From: CAZTAR01 sp043813895
GTDB taxonomy: Bacteria > Planctomycetota > Phycisphaerae > UBA1845 > UTPLA1
Reading direction: 5' to 3'
NCBI GenBank assembly: GCA_043813895.1
Contig: JBDRKQ010000019.1
Span: forward strand, 1 to 5,586
Length of the DNA: 5,586 bases
Shown: positions 1 to 5,586 of the stretch, piece after piece
Layout: each line of letters starts with the position of its first letter
Numbering within the stretch: the first letter of the stretch is position 1
Position numbers and translations under genes: made by a program
Notes under the pieces: model-generated
Databases searched by the model: none
What the model saw: the letters and a program-made list of their open reading frames with translations, nothing else
Told to the model about the DNA's origin: nothing

Positions 1-4
1 CGAT

Positions 5-9
5 GGGAG
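5..9 (+). promoter_or_regulatory. Shine-Dalgarno of the MCP gene
   Basis: GGGAG lies nine bases upstream of the ATG at 19, a good distance for ribosome binding. A second GGAG at 13-16 is only two bases from the ATG and too close to serve. The ATG at 11 opens a three-codon frame ending in TGA, so it does not compete as a gene start. The promoter must lie outside the window. Confidence 0.7.
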
Positions 10-18
10 CATGGAGTC

Positions 19-3000
19 ATGACACTCGGAACAAAACTACTCACTTCCTTTCTGGGCGCAGGTCTCATCCCTCTGGCGGCAGTAGCGTACATGAGCTATG
101 GCACCGCCGACAAGGGGATGAAGGAGATTGGGAGCCAGGGCGGCTCTGCACTGGAGGACAAGGGCTATGAGCAGCTTGTCGCCTTGAGGGAAGTCAAAAA
201 GCAACAGATCGAGACCTACTTCAACGAGCGCGAGGGCGACATGGGCGTTCTCGTCGAGACGGTCGGCACGCTGCGGGCCGAGGCCTTCCAGAAGCTGCAA
301 GCCAACCGCGACGTCAAGCGGGCGGCTGTCGAACGCTACTTCCAGTCAATCAGTGATCAGATTCTCACGTTCTCCGAGGACCGGATGATTGTCCAGGCCG
401 CGCGTGACCTGAAGCGGGCATTTCGCAACTACACAAAGGAGACGCAAGCGTCCGAGGACGCAATCCAGGCTCAGAAGAAGGAGCTGAATCAGTACTACAC
501 GGGAGACTTCGCGGCTGAGTATCGCAAGCAGAACGACGGTGCGTCGCCCGGCGCGGAACGGTTCCTCAATCAACTCGACGCCGACTCGATCGCCCTCCAA
601 CACGCATACATCTGGGCCAATCCGAACCCGCTCGGCTCGAAACACCTCCTGGACCGGGCACCGGACGACTCCGAATACGGCAAGGTACATGGCATTATCC
701 ACCCGATCGTCCGGAACTATCTCGATAAGTTTGGATACTACGACATCTTCCTTGTCGATCCCGAAACAGGAGACATCGTCTACACCGTCTTCAAGGAACT
801 GGACTTCACCACGTCCCTGATTGACGGGCCCTACGCAAAGACGAACTTCGGGGAGGCCTTTCGAGAGGCGAACGCAGCGAGCAAAGCAGAGGCCATCGTC
901 CTGGTGGATTACAGGCAGTATACCCCCTCCTACGAGGCGCCAGCCAGTTTCATTGCATCGCCGATCTTCGATGGCAACGAAAAAGTCGCCGTGGCCATGT
1001 TCCAGATGCCGATTGACCGCTTGAACGCCATCATGGGCGAGCGATCCGGCTTGGGCGAGACAGGCGAAACCTACGTCGTGGGCCCCGATCTGCTCATGCG
1101 GTCAGATTCGTACTTGGACGCAGAACACCACAGCGTAACCACTTCCTTCCGTCATCCGGAAACGGGCAAGGTCGATACCGAGGCTGTCCACAGTAGCTTG
1201 GCCGGCAAGACCGGAGCGGAGGTCGTGATCGACTACAACGGCAATCCCGTGCTCAGCGCGTATTGCCCGGTGAAGGTCGGCGGCCTCACTTGGGGCCTGT
1301 TGGCTGAGATGGACGTTGCCGAAGCCTTTTGCCCCAAGAATGAAAAGGGGGACTACTTCTTCAAGCAATACGCCGAGATGTACGGCTATTACGATCTCTT
1401 CTTGTTCAATCCGGACGGGTATTGCTTCTATTCAGTTTGCCATGAAGCAGACTACCAGACGAATCTGGTCAACGGCAAGTACGCCGACAGCGGGCTCGGC
1501 AAGGCAGTTCGCGAGTCGCTCAGTACCGGCAAGTTCGCCTTTGCGGACTTCGCCCCGTACGCACCAAGCAACGGCGCACCGGCCGCCTTCATCACACGAC
1601 CGGTGATGCAGAACGAGAAAACGGAGGTGATCGTCGGGTTGCAATTGCCGCTCGAAGGAATCAACAAGATCATGGCCGTTCGCGACGGCATGGGCAAGAG
1701 CGGAGAAACGTACCTCGTTGGGCAGGACAAGTTGATGCGGTCGGATTCGTTTCTGGACTCGGTCAATCATACCGTGAAGGCCTCGTTTGCCGACCCATCG
1801 AAGGGCGCCGTTGATACCGATGCGGCCACCGCGGCGCTCAGCGGCAAAACTGACGCCAAGATCATTATCGACTACAACGGCAACCCTGTACTCAGCGCCT
1901 ACACGCCAGTCAACGTGTACGGTTCAACTTGGGCCTTGCTTGCCGAGATCGACGAGGCCGAGGCGATGGCAGCGGTCCAAGCCATGGCGGCCACCTCGGA
2001 AACGGCCGGTTCGACCATGCTGAAATGGGTAAGCACAACGGGTGCCGTCGCGGCTGTCTTGATAACCCTGTTTGCCCTCTTCCTTACCCGGAATATCAAC
2101 AAGACCGTCGTTACGCCGGTTCGGCGCGTGATCGCGGCGCTGCGCGAAGGCGCAGATCAGGTGAACGACGCGGCGGTGCAGGTCTCCAGCGCCAGTCAAC
2201 AACTGGCCAGTGGCGCCGGCGAGCAGGCGTCGTCGTTGGAGGAGACCTCCAGCGCGCTGGAGCAGATGGCCGCCATGACGCGGACGAACGCCGAGAACGC
2301 CAAGCAGGCCAACGAGTTGAGCGACCAGGCTCGGACTGCCGCGCAGAACGGCGATTCGACCATGAGCCAGCTCAACGCGGCGATGACCGGGATCAACGAA
2401 TCGTCCGGCAAGATCAGCAAGATCATCAAGGTGATCGAGGAGATCGCGTTCCAGACGAACCTGTTGGCACTTAATGCGGCGGTCGAGGCTGCGCGTGCGG
2501 GCGAGCACGGCAAGGGCTTCGCGGTGGTGGCGGACGAGGTTCGCAACCTGGCCCAGCGCAGCGCCAAGGCCGCGAGCGAGACGACGGAGTTGATCGAGGA
2601 TTCGGTCAACAAGGCTCGCGAGGGCACGCAGGTCGCCCGCGATGTCGGCAAGGCGTTGGGCGCGATTGTCGCCGACGTGACAAAGGTCACGGACCTGATC
2701 AACGGGATCACGAAGGCGTCGCAGGAGCAGGCCCAAGGCGTGGACCAGGTGAACACGGCCGTGAGCCAGATGGACAAGGTGACGCAGCAGAACGCGTCCG
2801 GCGCGGAAGAGTCGGCCTCGGCGGCGGAGGAACTCTCGGCCCAGGCCCAGACGGTCAAGCACATCGTCGACGACTTGGCGTCGATAGTCGGGGGCAAGGG
2901 TGGCCGGAACGGGACTTCCACCTCGTCCGTGACTTCCAGCCCGCACAAGGCCAACAAGAAGCACTTCGACGTCAAGGTTGCCCATCTCAAGGGGGACAAG

Positions 3001-3099
3001 AAGGCGAAGCCGGAACCCGTTGCCGTCCCATCTTGCGGATCCGAAGAGGCGTTCATGGCCCTTGATGATGACGACAACAGCAAGATGACCGACTTCTGA
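19..3099 (+). CDS. Methyl-accepting chemotaxis protein with tandem dCache-like sensors
   Basis: This is an inner-membrane chemoreceptor that should sense a periplasmic ligand and control CheA through CheW. Seen in the 1026-residue product: TM1 at about 7-27; a helical stalk repeat at 56-121; sensor copy A at about 232-436 and copy B at about 449-649; TM2 at about 670-690; and the MCP signalling domain at about 700-955. The hairpin tip (about 807-829) has the near-invariant IAFQTNLLALNAAVEAARAG. Likely methylation glutamates sit at E741/E742, E748, E930/E931 and E937/E938. Compared with E. coli Tsr from memory, both arms align without gaps, so a 36-heptad-class signalling domain is likely. No complete HAMP is visible after TM2. 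A charged, low-complexity tail (956-1026) ends in MTDF and does not match the aromatic pentapeptide that tethers CheR. The ligand is unknown and no che genes are visible nearby. Confidence 0.97.
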   Translation: MTLGTKLLTSFLGAGLIPLAAVAYMSYGTADKGMKEIGSQGGSALEDKGYEQLVALREVKKQQIETYFNEREGDMGVLVETVGTLRAEAFQKLQANRDVKRAAVERYFQSISDQILTFSEDRMIVQAARDLKRAFRNYTKETQASEDAIQAQKKELNQYYTGDFAAEYRKQNDGASPGAERFLNQLDADSIALQHAYIWANPNPLGSKHLLDRAPDDSEYGKVHGIIHPIVRNYLDKFGYYDIFLVDPETGDIVYTVFKELDFTTSLIDGPYAKTNFGEAFREANAASKAEAIVLVDYRQYTPSYEAPASFIASPIFDGNEKVAVAMFQMPIDRLNAIMGERSGLGETGETYVVGPDLLMRSDSYLDAEHHSVTTSFRHPETGKVDTEAVHSSLAGKTGAEVVIDYNGNPVLSAYCPVKVGGLTWGLLAEMDVAEAFCPKNEKGDYFFKQYAEMYGYYDLFLFNPDGYCFYSVCHEADYQTNLVNGKYADSGLGKAVRESLSTGKFAFADFAPYAPSNGAPAAFITRPVMQNEKTEVIVGLQLPLEGINKIMAVRDGMGKSGETYLVGQDKLMRSDSFLDSVNHTVKASFADPSKGAVDTDAATAALSGKTDAKIIIDYNGNPVLSAYTPVNVYGSTWALLAEIDEAEAMAAVQAMAATSETAGSTMLKWVSTTGAVAAVLITLFALFLTRNINKTVVTPVRRVIAALREGADQVNDAAVQVSSASQQLASGAGEQASSLEETSSALEQMAAMTRTNAENAKQANELSDQARTAAQNGDSTMSQLNAAMTGINESSGKISKIIKVIEEIAFQTNLLALNAAVEAARAGEHGKGFAVVADEVRNLAQRSAKAASETTELIEDSVNKAREGTQVARDVGKALGAIVADVTKVTDLINGITKASQEQAQGVDQVNTAVSQMDKVTQQNASGAEESASAAEELSAQAQTVKHIVDDLASIVGGKGGRNGTSTSSVTSSPHKANKKHFDVKVAHLKGDKKAKPEPVAVPSCGSEEAFMALDDDDNSKMTDF
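184..381 (+). repeat. Helical stalk repeat in the MCP N-terminal region
   Basis: Two related amphipathic helices follow TM1 at a 40-residue offset. The first has REVKKQQIETYF (57-68) and the second has RDVKRAAVERYF (97-108). Shared positions include R, V, K, the acidic residue before the aromatic pair, and YF. Helices of this kind commonly lead into periplasmic sensor domains of large MCPs. Here the first copy has no Cache directly behind it, so it may be a remnant of a further duplication or simply a longer stalk. Confidence 0.6.
712..1326 (+). repeat. Sensor repeat copy A (dCache-like, residues 232-436)
   Basis: This is the first of two homologous periplasmic sensor units. Landmarks in order are GYYDIFLVDP (239-248), the strand around VYTVFKE, the stretch DGPYAKTNFG, GETYVVGPD (349-357), LMRSDS (359-364), and IDYNGNPVLSAY (404-415) followed by LLAEMD. 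The landmark spacing fits a double Cache domain, with a membrane-distal part up to LMRSDS and a proximal part with the LSAY/W.LLAE strands. The Cache assignment comes from pattern recognition and was not searched. The small-molecule pocket cannot be assigned. Confidence 0.75.
1363..1965 (+). repeat. Sensor repeat copy B (dCache-like, residues 449-649)
   Basis: This is the second homologous unit, with GYYDLFLFNP (456-465), NGKYADSGLG, GETYLVGQD (562-570), LMRSDS (572-577) and IDYNGNPVLSAY (617-628), then LLAEID. The offset from copy A is 217 residues at the GYYD landmark and 213 residues (639 bases) from GETY onward, so copy B is about four residues shorter in its first half. DNA identity remains high at the IDYNGNPVLSAY and LMRSDS stretches. 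Copy B alone carries C469 and C474, giving CFYSVCH where copy A has VYTVFKE. Confidence 0.75.
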
Positions 3100-3123
3100 C
3101 ACTACAGCGTCCAACGTAGGTCT

Positions 3124-3143
3124 CACCGGAAAAATCGCCGGTG
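3124..3143 (+). terminator. Small hairpin after the MCP stop
   Basis: CACCGG at 3124-3129 pairs with CCGGTG at 3138-3143 around an eight-base A-rich loop. It begins 24 bases after the stop codon. No T-run follows, so on its own it is a weak terminator. It may stabilise the 3' end of the mRNA or assist the larger hairpin downstream. Confidence 0.35.
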
Positions 3144-3149
3144 TCATGT

Positions 3150-3196
3150 CCGAAGGCGAACGTCGGGATTCAGGTTCCCCGGCGTTCGCCTTTCGG
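3150..3196 (+). terminator. Probable transcription terminator of the MCP gene
   Basis: A long stem pairs 3150-3167 with 3178-3196. GGCGAACG at 3155-3162 is an exact complement of CGTTCGCC at 3183-3190. The stem extends inward through a T-G wobble and CGGG/CCCG, and outward through CCGAA/TTTCGG with one bulged T. The loop is about ten bases. Only a short GTTT follows, so intrinsic termination may be incomplete or Rho-assisted. Its position 50 bases after the MCP stop and its length make a terminator the best explanation. Confidence 0.65.
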
Positions 3197-3210
3197 GTTT
3201 CACGTCCATC

Positions 3211-3229
3211 TATGGCACCGGTGGCCATA
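3211..3229. repeat. Short inverted repeat
   Basis: TATGGC and GCCATA form perfect six-base arms around a seven-base centre that contains the palindrome ACCGGT. The element is flanked by direct copies of CACGTC at 3201-3206 and 3233-3238. It could be a protein-binding dyad about 240 bases upstream of the propeller gene, but chance is a fair alternative for arms this short. Confidence 0.3.
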
Positions 3230-3301
3230 ATCCACGTCACTCAACGATCTGGGCAGCACGAATAAGCTCGACGCGGAGACACATAACGCCACGGTCGCCA
3301 A

Positions 3302-3311
3302 ACCACGTGGT
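3302..3311. repeat. Perfect 10-base palindrome
   Basis: ACCACGTGGT is a perfect palindrome about 160 bases upstream of the propeller-sensor start and overlaps a GGTACC site. Palindromes of this type can bind dimeric regulators. No regulator can be named. Confidence 0.25.
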
Positions 3312-3338
3312 ACCGTCCATCTGTGCGCTGTATGCTGA

Positions 3339-3364
3339 GCTTGCATTCGGCCGCGCGTGCAAGC
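3339..3364. repeat. Inverted repeat, candidate operator
   Basis: GCTTGCA (3339-3345) and TGCAAGC (3358-3364) are perfect seven-base arms separated by twelve bases that include the palindrome CGGCCG. The centre lies about 118 bases upstream of the ATG at 3470, a plausible distance for an operator or activator site of the propeller-sensor gene. No T-run follows, so a terminator is unlikely. The regulatory role is inferred from geometry only. Confidence 0.4.
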
Positions 3365-3456
3365 GTGAACCGGTGGACGGGATGTTCAAGTACTCATCCA
3401 CGGTGACGGAGGGCGCATAGCCTGGTCCCCGACACGTACACACACAGACGAGCGAA

Positions 3457-3461
3457 AAGAG
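3457..3461 (+). promoter_or_regulatory. Weak ribosome binding site of the propeller-sensor gene
   Basis: AAGAG lies eight bases before the ATG at 3470, within a purine-rich stretch. It is a weak match to the Shine-Dalgarno core, but the spacing is right and this is the first ATG after the in-frame stop at 3404. A TTG at 3533 would give a shorter, more typical signal-peptide n-region but has no convincing ribosome binding site at the right distance. Confidence 0.4.
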
Positions 3462-3469
3462 CAAGAGTC

Positions 3470-5586
3470 ATGAATGCCATAAGCCGCGAGCTACTCATCC
3501 AGCAACGCGATGCGGGATTACGTTCGTCCAGATTGACTGTTCGATGGCGCCGCGGCGCGGCGCGGATACTCTGCGCATGGGTCGCCTTTCTTCCGACATC
3601 GCTCTATGGCTCGACTGAGAGTCTGTATGAGGCTTGGCGCTGGGTTCGCTTTACGACGGACTCCGGGCTGCCGTCGGACCGCGTATATGACGTGATTGAA
3701 ACACCCGACGGTACCGTGTGGGCGGCGACGGAGAAGGGACTGGCGTGGTACGACGGCTTCCAGTGGCATCCCGTGGGGAAATCCGCCGGATTGCCCGAGA
3801 TGCGGGCGATCAGTCTCACCGCAGACGATCGCGACAGCCTGGTCGTGTTGGTCGACGGCGTCGCGTACATGGGGGACAAACAAGGCTTTGATCGCGTTTC
3901 GATCCCCGGCCGCGACGCGAACACAGAGGTGACGGCCGCAGTAGCGTTTGGTGAGCGAGGCGCACTGATCCTCGTGCGCGAACCGGACGCGCCACGATGC
4001 CTGATCTACCAATGGAAAGGCGGTGTTGCCCAGCCTCTCACGCCACAGCCAGATCTCCCTAACATTCGACAAGGGCGACTGTGGAAGGCACGGAACGGGA
4101 GCATTTGGGTACAGGCGACAGGCGGTTTTTATCGCTGGGACGGAGAAGAGTGGGTCTTGCGGCTGGACGCCCAGGATGGTCGCTTCAACATCCGTGCATT
4201 CTGTGAGAATTCGGGGAACACCGGTTTGGCGTTCGTGGAGTTCTCATTTCGCCAACGCGGCCTTATGAGCTGGACGGACGGTGGCCCGATAAAGCCGGCG
4301 TCGGAACCGGCGGACACCAGACTCATCTCAATGGACATCAAGCCAAACGGTGATGCGATTGCGGTTCACTGGTCGCACGGAGTCCACCTGCGAACCGGCG
4401 GAGCTTGGCGACGGTTTGAGCCCGTCCCGCGTGAGTTGCAGTCGGTTACCTTCGTACGGTATCGCCCCAACGGCGATCTCTGGGTGGGAACTCAACGTGG
4501 GCTGCTGCTTCACCGGGCCAGCGACACGCGCTGGACTCACCAGCGACACGGGCCGCCCGATAGGGACAACCACGTTCTTGAGTTCCTGAAGACCCGCAGA
4601 GGAGATCTCTGGATCGGGACGGGCAAGAATATCGAGATCCACCGCCGGGACGGAGCAGAGGAAGCGATCGATCGGATCGGCGAAACGAAAGCGGGAACCA
4701 TCACCGGTCTGGCGGAGGACACGGAAGGTAACGTCTGGATATCCAGCGGGTATTGCTTCCCTGGCGCATTCCGATGGGACGGGACGAGTTGGCGACACTT
4801 CGGCAAGCAAGACGGTCTCGATGCGCCCCGGGTTCACAAGATCCGGAACGACAGGCAAGGCCGACTCTGGCTCCTGGGCATTGGCGACTACCCCGACTAT
4901 ACGGACGACGGTCCTGGAGCTTTCGTGTACGAACACGGCCGGTTCACGCGCTGGGGAAAACCCGAAGGACTGCCCAACGGTCGCGTGTACGCATTCGCGG
5001 AAACGACGGACGGCGCGCGGTGGTTTGGAACGGCGGGTGGTTTGAGCCGATGGCGCAACGGCACATGGACGCACTGGAACCGAGACAGTGGACTCGCGAG
5101 CCATCGTGTTTACACCATTGCTGTGGACCTACTCGACCGGGTGTGGTTTGGACACCAGACGGGCGGCCTGGGCGTCATCGACGAGACGGATAGGCCGAAG
5201 TACTTGACCACCTCGGACGGTCTCGTCAACAACGAGATCTGGGATCTGAAGGTCGACCCATTCAACCGCCTGTGGGCCGCGACGGAGGACGGTCTGTGCG
5301 CCTATCAAGATGGGGATTGGATGTTCTACCACAGCGAGAGCGGGCTGGGCATCCCGCGTCTCATCTCGGTGCTTCCCCTGAGGGACGAAGTCTACGTCGG
5401 CACAGCCGGCGGAACGACGATTCTGGACATGTCCGCCGCCGGTCGGCATCCGCCCAGGGTGGTCCTGCAAAGCCCGAACATCGGGCACGACTCCACGTTG
5501 CTTCGCTGGGCCGCGCATGCACACTGGGGGGAGATTCCGCCGAACGAAGTCGAGACGCGCTACCGGCTTGATGGCGGGGCTTGGTC
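3470..5586 (+). CDS. Two-component regulator propeller (Reg_prop/Y_Y_Y) sensor, 3' partial
   Basis: The frame is open for 705 codons and leaves the window without a stop. Seen in the product: an arginine-rich N-terminus and a hydrophobic stretch at about 30-47 (ILCAWVAFLPTSLYG), suited to a signal peptide or membrane anchor; then fourteen blade repeats at about 60-655 with motifs such as NGDLWVGT, RGDLWIGT, DGARWFGT and NRLWAAT, often preceded by DGL/SGL; then the start of a Y_Y_Y-type domain from about 661, with YRLDGGAW at 698-705. Family knowledge: such sensors bind ligands, often glycans, in the periplasm and pass the signal through a membrane helix to a histidine kinase, GGDEF, SpoIIE or other output. 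The output here is outside the window. A 370-base gap with a terminator separates the gene from the MCP, so an independent transcript is likely. The start could be the TTG at 3533. Confidence 0.9.
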   Translation, partial: MNAISRELLIQQRDAGLRSSRLTVRWRRGAARILCAWVAFLPTSLYGSTESLYEAWRWVRFTTDSGLPSDRVYDVIETPDGTVWAATEKGLAWYDGFQWHPVGKSAGLPEMRAISLTADDRDSLVVLVDGVAYMGDKQGFDRVSIPGRDANTEVTAAVAFGERGALILVREPDAPRCLIYQWKGGVAQPLTPQPDLPNIRQGRLWKARNGSIWVQATGGFYRWDGEEWVLRLDAQDGRFNIRAFCENSGNTGLAFVEFSFRQRGLMSWTDGGPIKPASEPADTRLISMDIKPNGDAIAVHWSHGVHLRTGGAWRRFEPVPRELQSVTFVRYRPNGDLWVGTQRGLLLHRASDTRWTHQRHGPPDRDNHVLEFLKTRRGDLWIGTGKNIEIHRRDGAEEAIDRIGETKAGTITGLAEDTEGNVWISSGYCFPGAFRWDGTSWRHFGKQDGLDAPRVHKIRNDRQGRLWLLGIGDYPDYTDDGPGAFVYEHGRFTRWGKPEGLPNGRVYAFAETTDGARWFGTAGGLSRWRNGTWTHWNRDSGLASHRVYTIAVDLLDRVWFGHQTGGLGVIDETDRPKYLTTSDGLVNNEIWDLKVDPFNRLWAATEDGLCAYQDGDWMFYHSESGLGIPRLISVLPLRDEVYVGTAGGTTILDMSAAGRHPPRVVLQSPNIGHDSTLLRWAAHAHWGEIPPNEVETRYRLDGGAW
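3647..5434 (+). repeat. Fourteen beta-propeller blade repeats
   Basis: The blade landmark (W in the G-x-x-W-x-x-T pattern, or Y in the last) falls at residues 84, 213, 338, 381, 423, 467, 518, 559, 602 and 642. Degenerate blades lacking the W fit the gaps at about 126, 170, 255 and 297. Spacing is about 40-44 residues except 51 between 467 and 518, where a DYPDYTDDG insertion lies. Fourteen blades match the two seven-bladed propellers known for this sensor family. The first propeller is much more diverged than the second. Confidence 0.75.

Larger units (their letters stand above)
3100..3469. other. Intergenic region between the two sensor genes
   Basis: No gene is convincing in these 370 bases. 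The first 100 hold two hairpins suited to ending the MCP transcript. The remainder holds three short inverted repeats (3211-3229, 3302-3311, 3339-3364) and a short CA-rich run near 3432-3447. No clear -35/-10 pair could be recognised, which is not unusual at this GC content. The plus strand has a stop (TGA at 3404) in the frame of the downstream gene, which bounds its possible starts. Confidence 0.6.

Noticed and set aside
3226..3231. CATAAT as a -10 promoter box
   Set aside because: No matching -35 sequence lies 16-18 bases upstream, so one AT-rich hexamer is not enough support.
1924..3240. 438-codon open frame on the minus strand opposite the MCP signalling domain
   Set aside because: It lies antisense to a certain MCP coding region with very high GC at third positions, which suppresses stops on the other strand. 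The product is Arg/Leu/Asp-rich with no domain pattern.
3432..3447. CA-rich run upstream of the propeller-sensor start
   Set aside because: It has only a few dinucleotide units, too short to call a microsatellite or a phase-variation tract.
3237..3464. 75-codon minus-strand frame in the intergenic gap, starting with TTG
   Set aside because: It is the only frame of note in the gap and has a hydrophobic start, but it uses a TTG start, shows no recognisable motif or clear ribosome binding site, and covers the candidate control region. It would need conservation in relatives to be believed.
3557..3610. Twin-arginine (Tat) signal in the propeller sensor
   Set aside because: The N-terminus is rich in arginine (RWRRGAAR) but lacks the S-R-R-x-F-L-K pattern, so a Sec-type signal or anchor is the better reading.
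3518..4072. 184-codon minus-strand frame
   Set aside because: It is a shadow of the N-terminal part of the propeller-sensor gene and has no motif of its own.
4328..5104. 258-codon minus-strand open frame
   Set aside because: It overlaps the plus-strand propeller repeats, whose motif periodicity proves the plus-strand frame. The antisense product is Pro/Arg/Val-rich and shows no recognisable domain.

Overview
The window holds two large plus-strand genes for envelope sensors, separated by a 370-base gap. GC content is roughly 60% by eye. A flagellar-type chemoreceptor with periplasmic Cache domains, next to a two-component-regulator-propeller (Reg_prop) sensor, points to a motile, Gram-negative-type bacterium. 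Reg_prop/Y_Y_Y proteins are common in Bacteroidota, Planctomycetota/Verrucomicrobiota relatives, Acidobacteriota and similar phyla, and the GC content argues against a typical Bacteroidota. I cannot place the organism more closely. Nothing indicates a phage, insertion sequence, CRISPR array or RNA gene.

Bases 1-18 are a leader with a Shine-Dalgarno. Bases 19-3099 encode a 1026-residue methyl-accepting chemotaxis protein. It has TM1, a helical stalk repeat, two tandem copies of a double-Cache-like sensor, TM2, almost no HAMP, a canonical MCP signalling hairpin and a charged flexible C-terminal tail. Third-codon-position GC is clearly higher in the signalling half than in the sensor half, which suggests a modular history.

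Bases 3100-3469 have no convincing gene. A small hairpin and then a long hairpin (3150-3196) lie just after the MCP stop and probably end its transcript. Three short inverted repeats follow, any of which could be regulatory for the next gene.

Bases 3470-5586 are one uninterrupted reading frame that runs off the window (705 codons visible, no stop). It encodes a secreted or membrane-anchored sensor of the hybrid two-component type. After a probable N-terminal signal or anchor come 14 propeller-blade repeats at about 43-residue spacing, which fits two seven-bladed propellers, and then the start of a Y_Y_Y domain. The output domain lies beyond the window.

The two genes are probably separate transcription units. 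Both read extracytoplasmic signals, one for motility and the other through an unseen output. No direct functional link between them can be shown from this sequence. I found no clear evidence of a wholly new system. The most unusual points are the duplicated sensor in the MCP, its apparent lack of a full HAMP, a CX4CH motif in the second sensor copy, and the composition change inside the gene.
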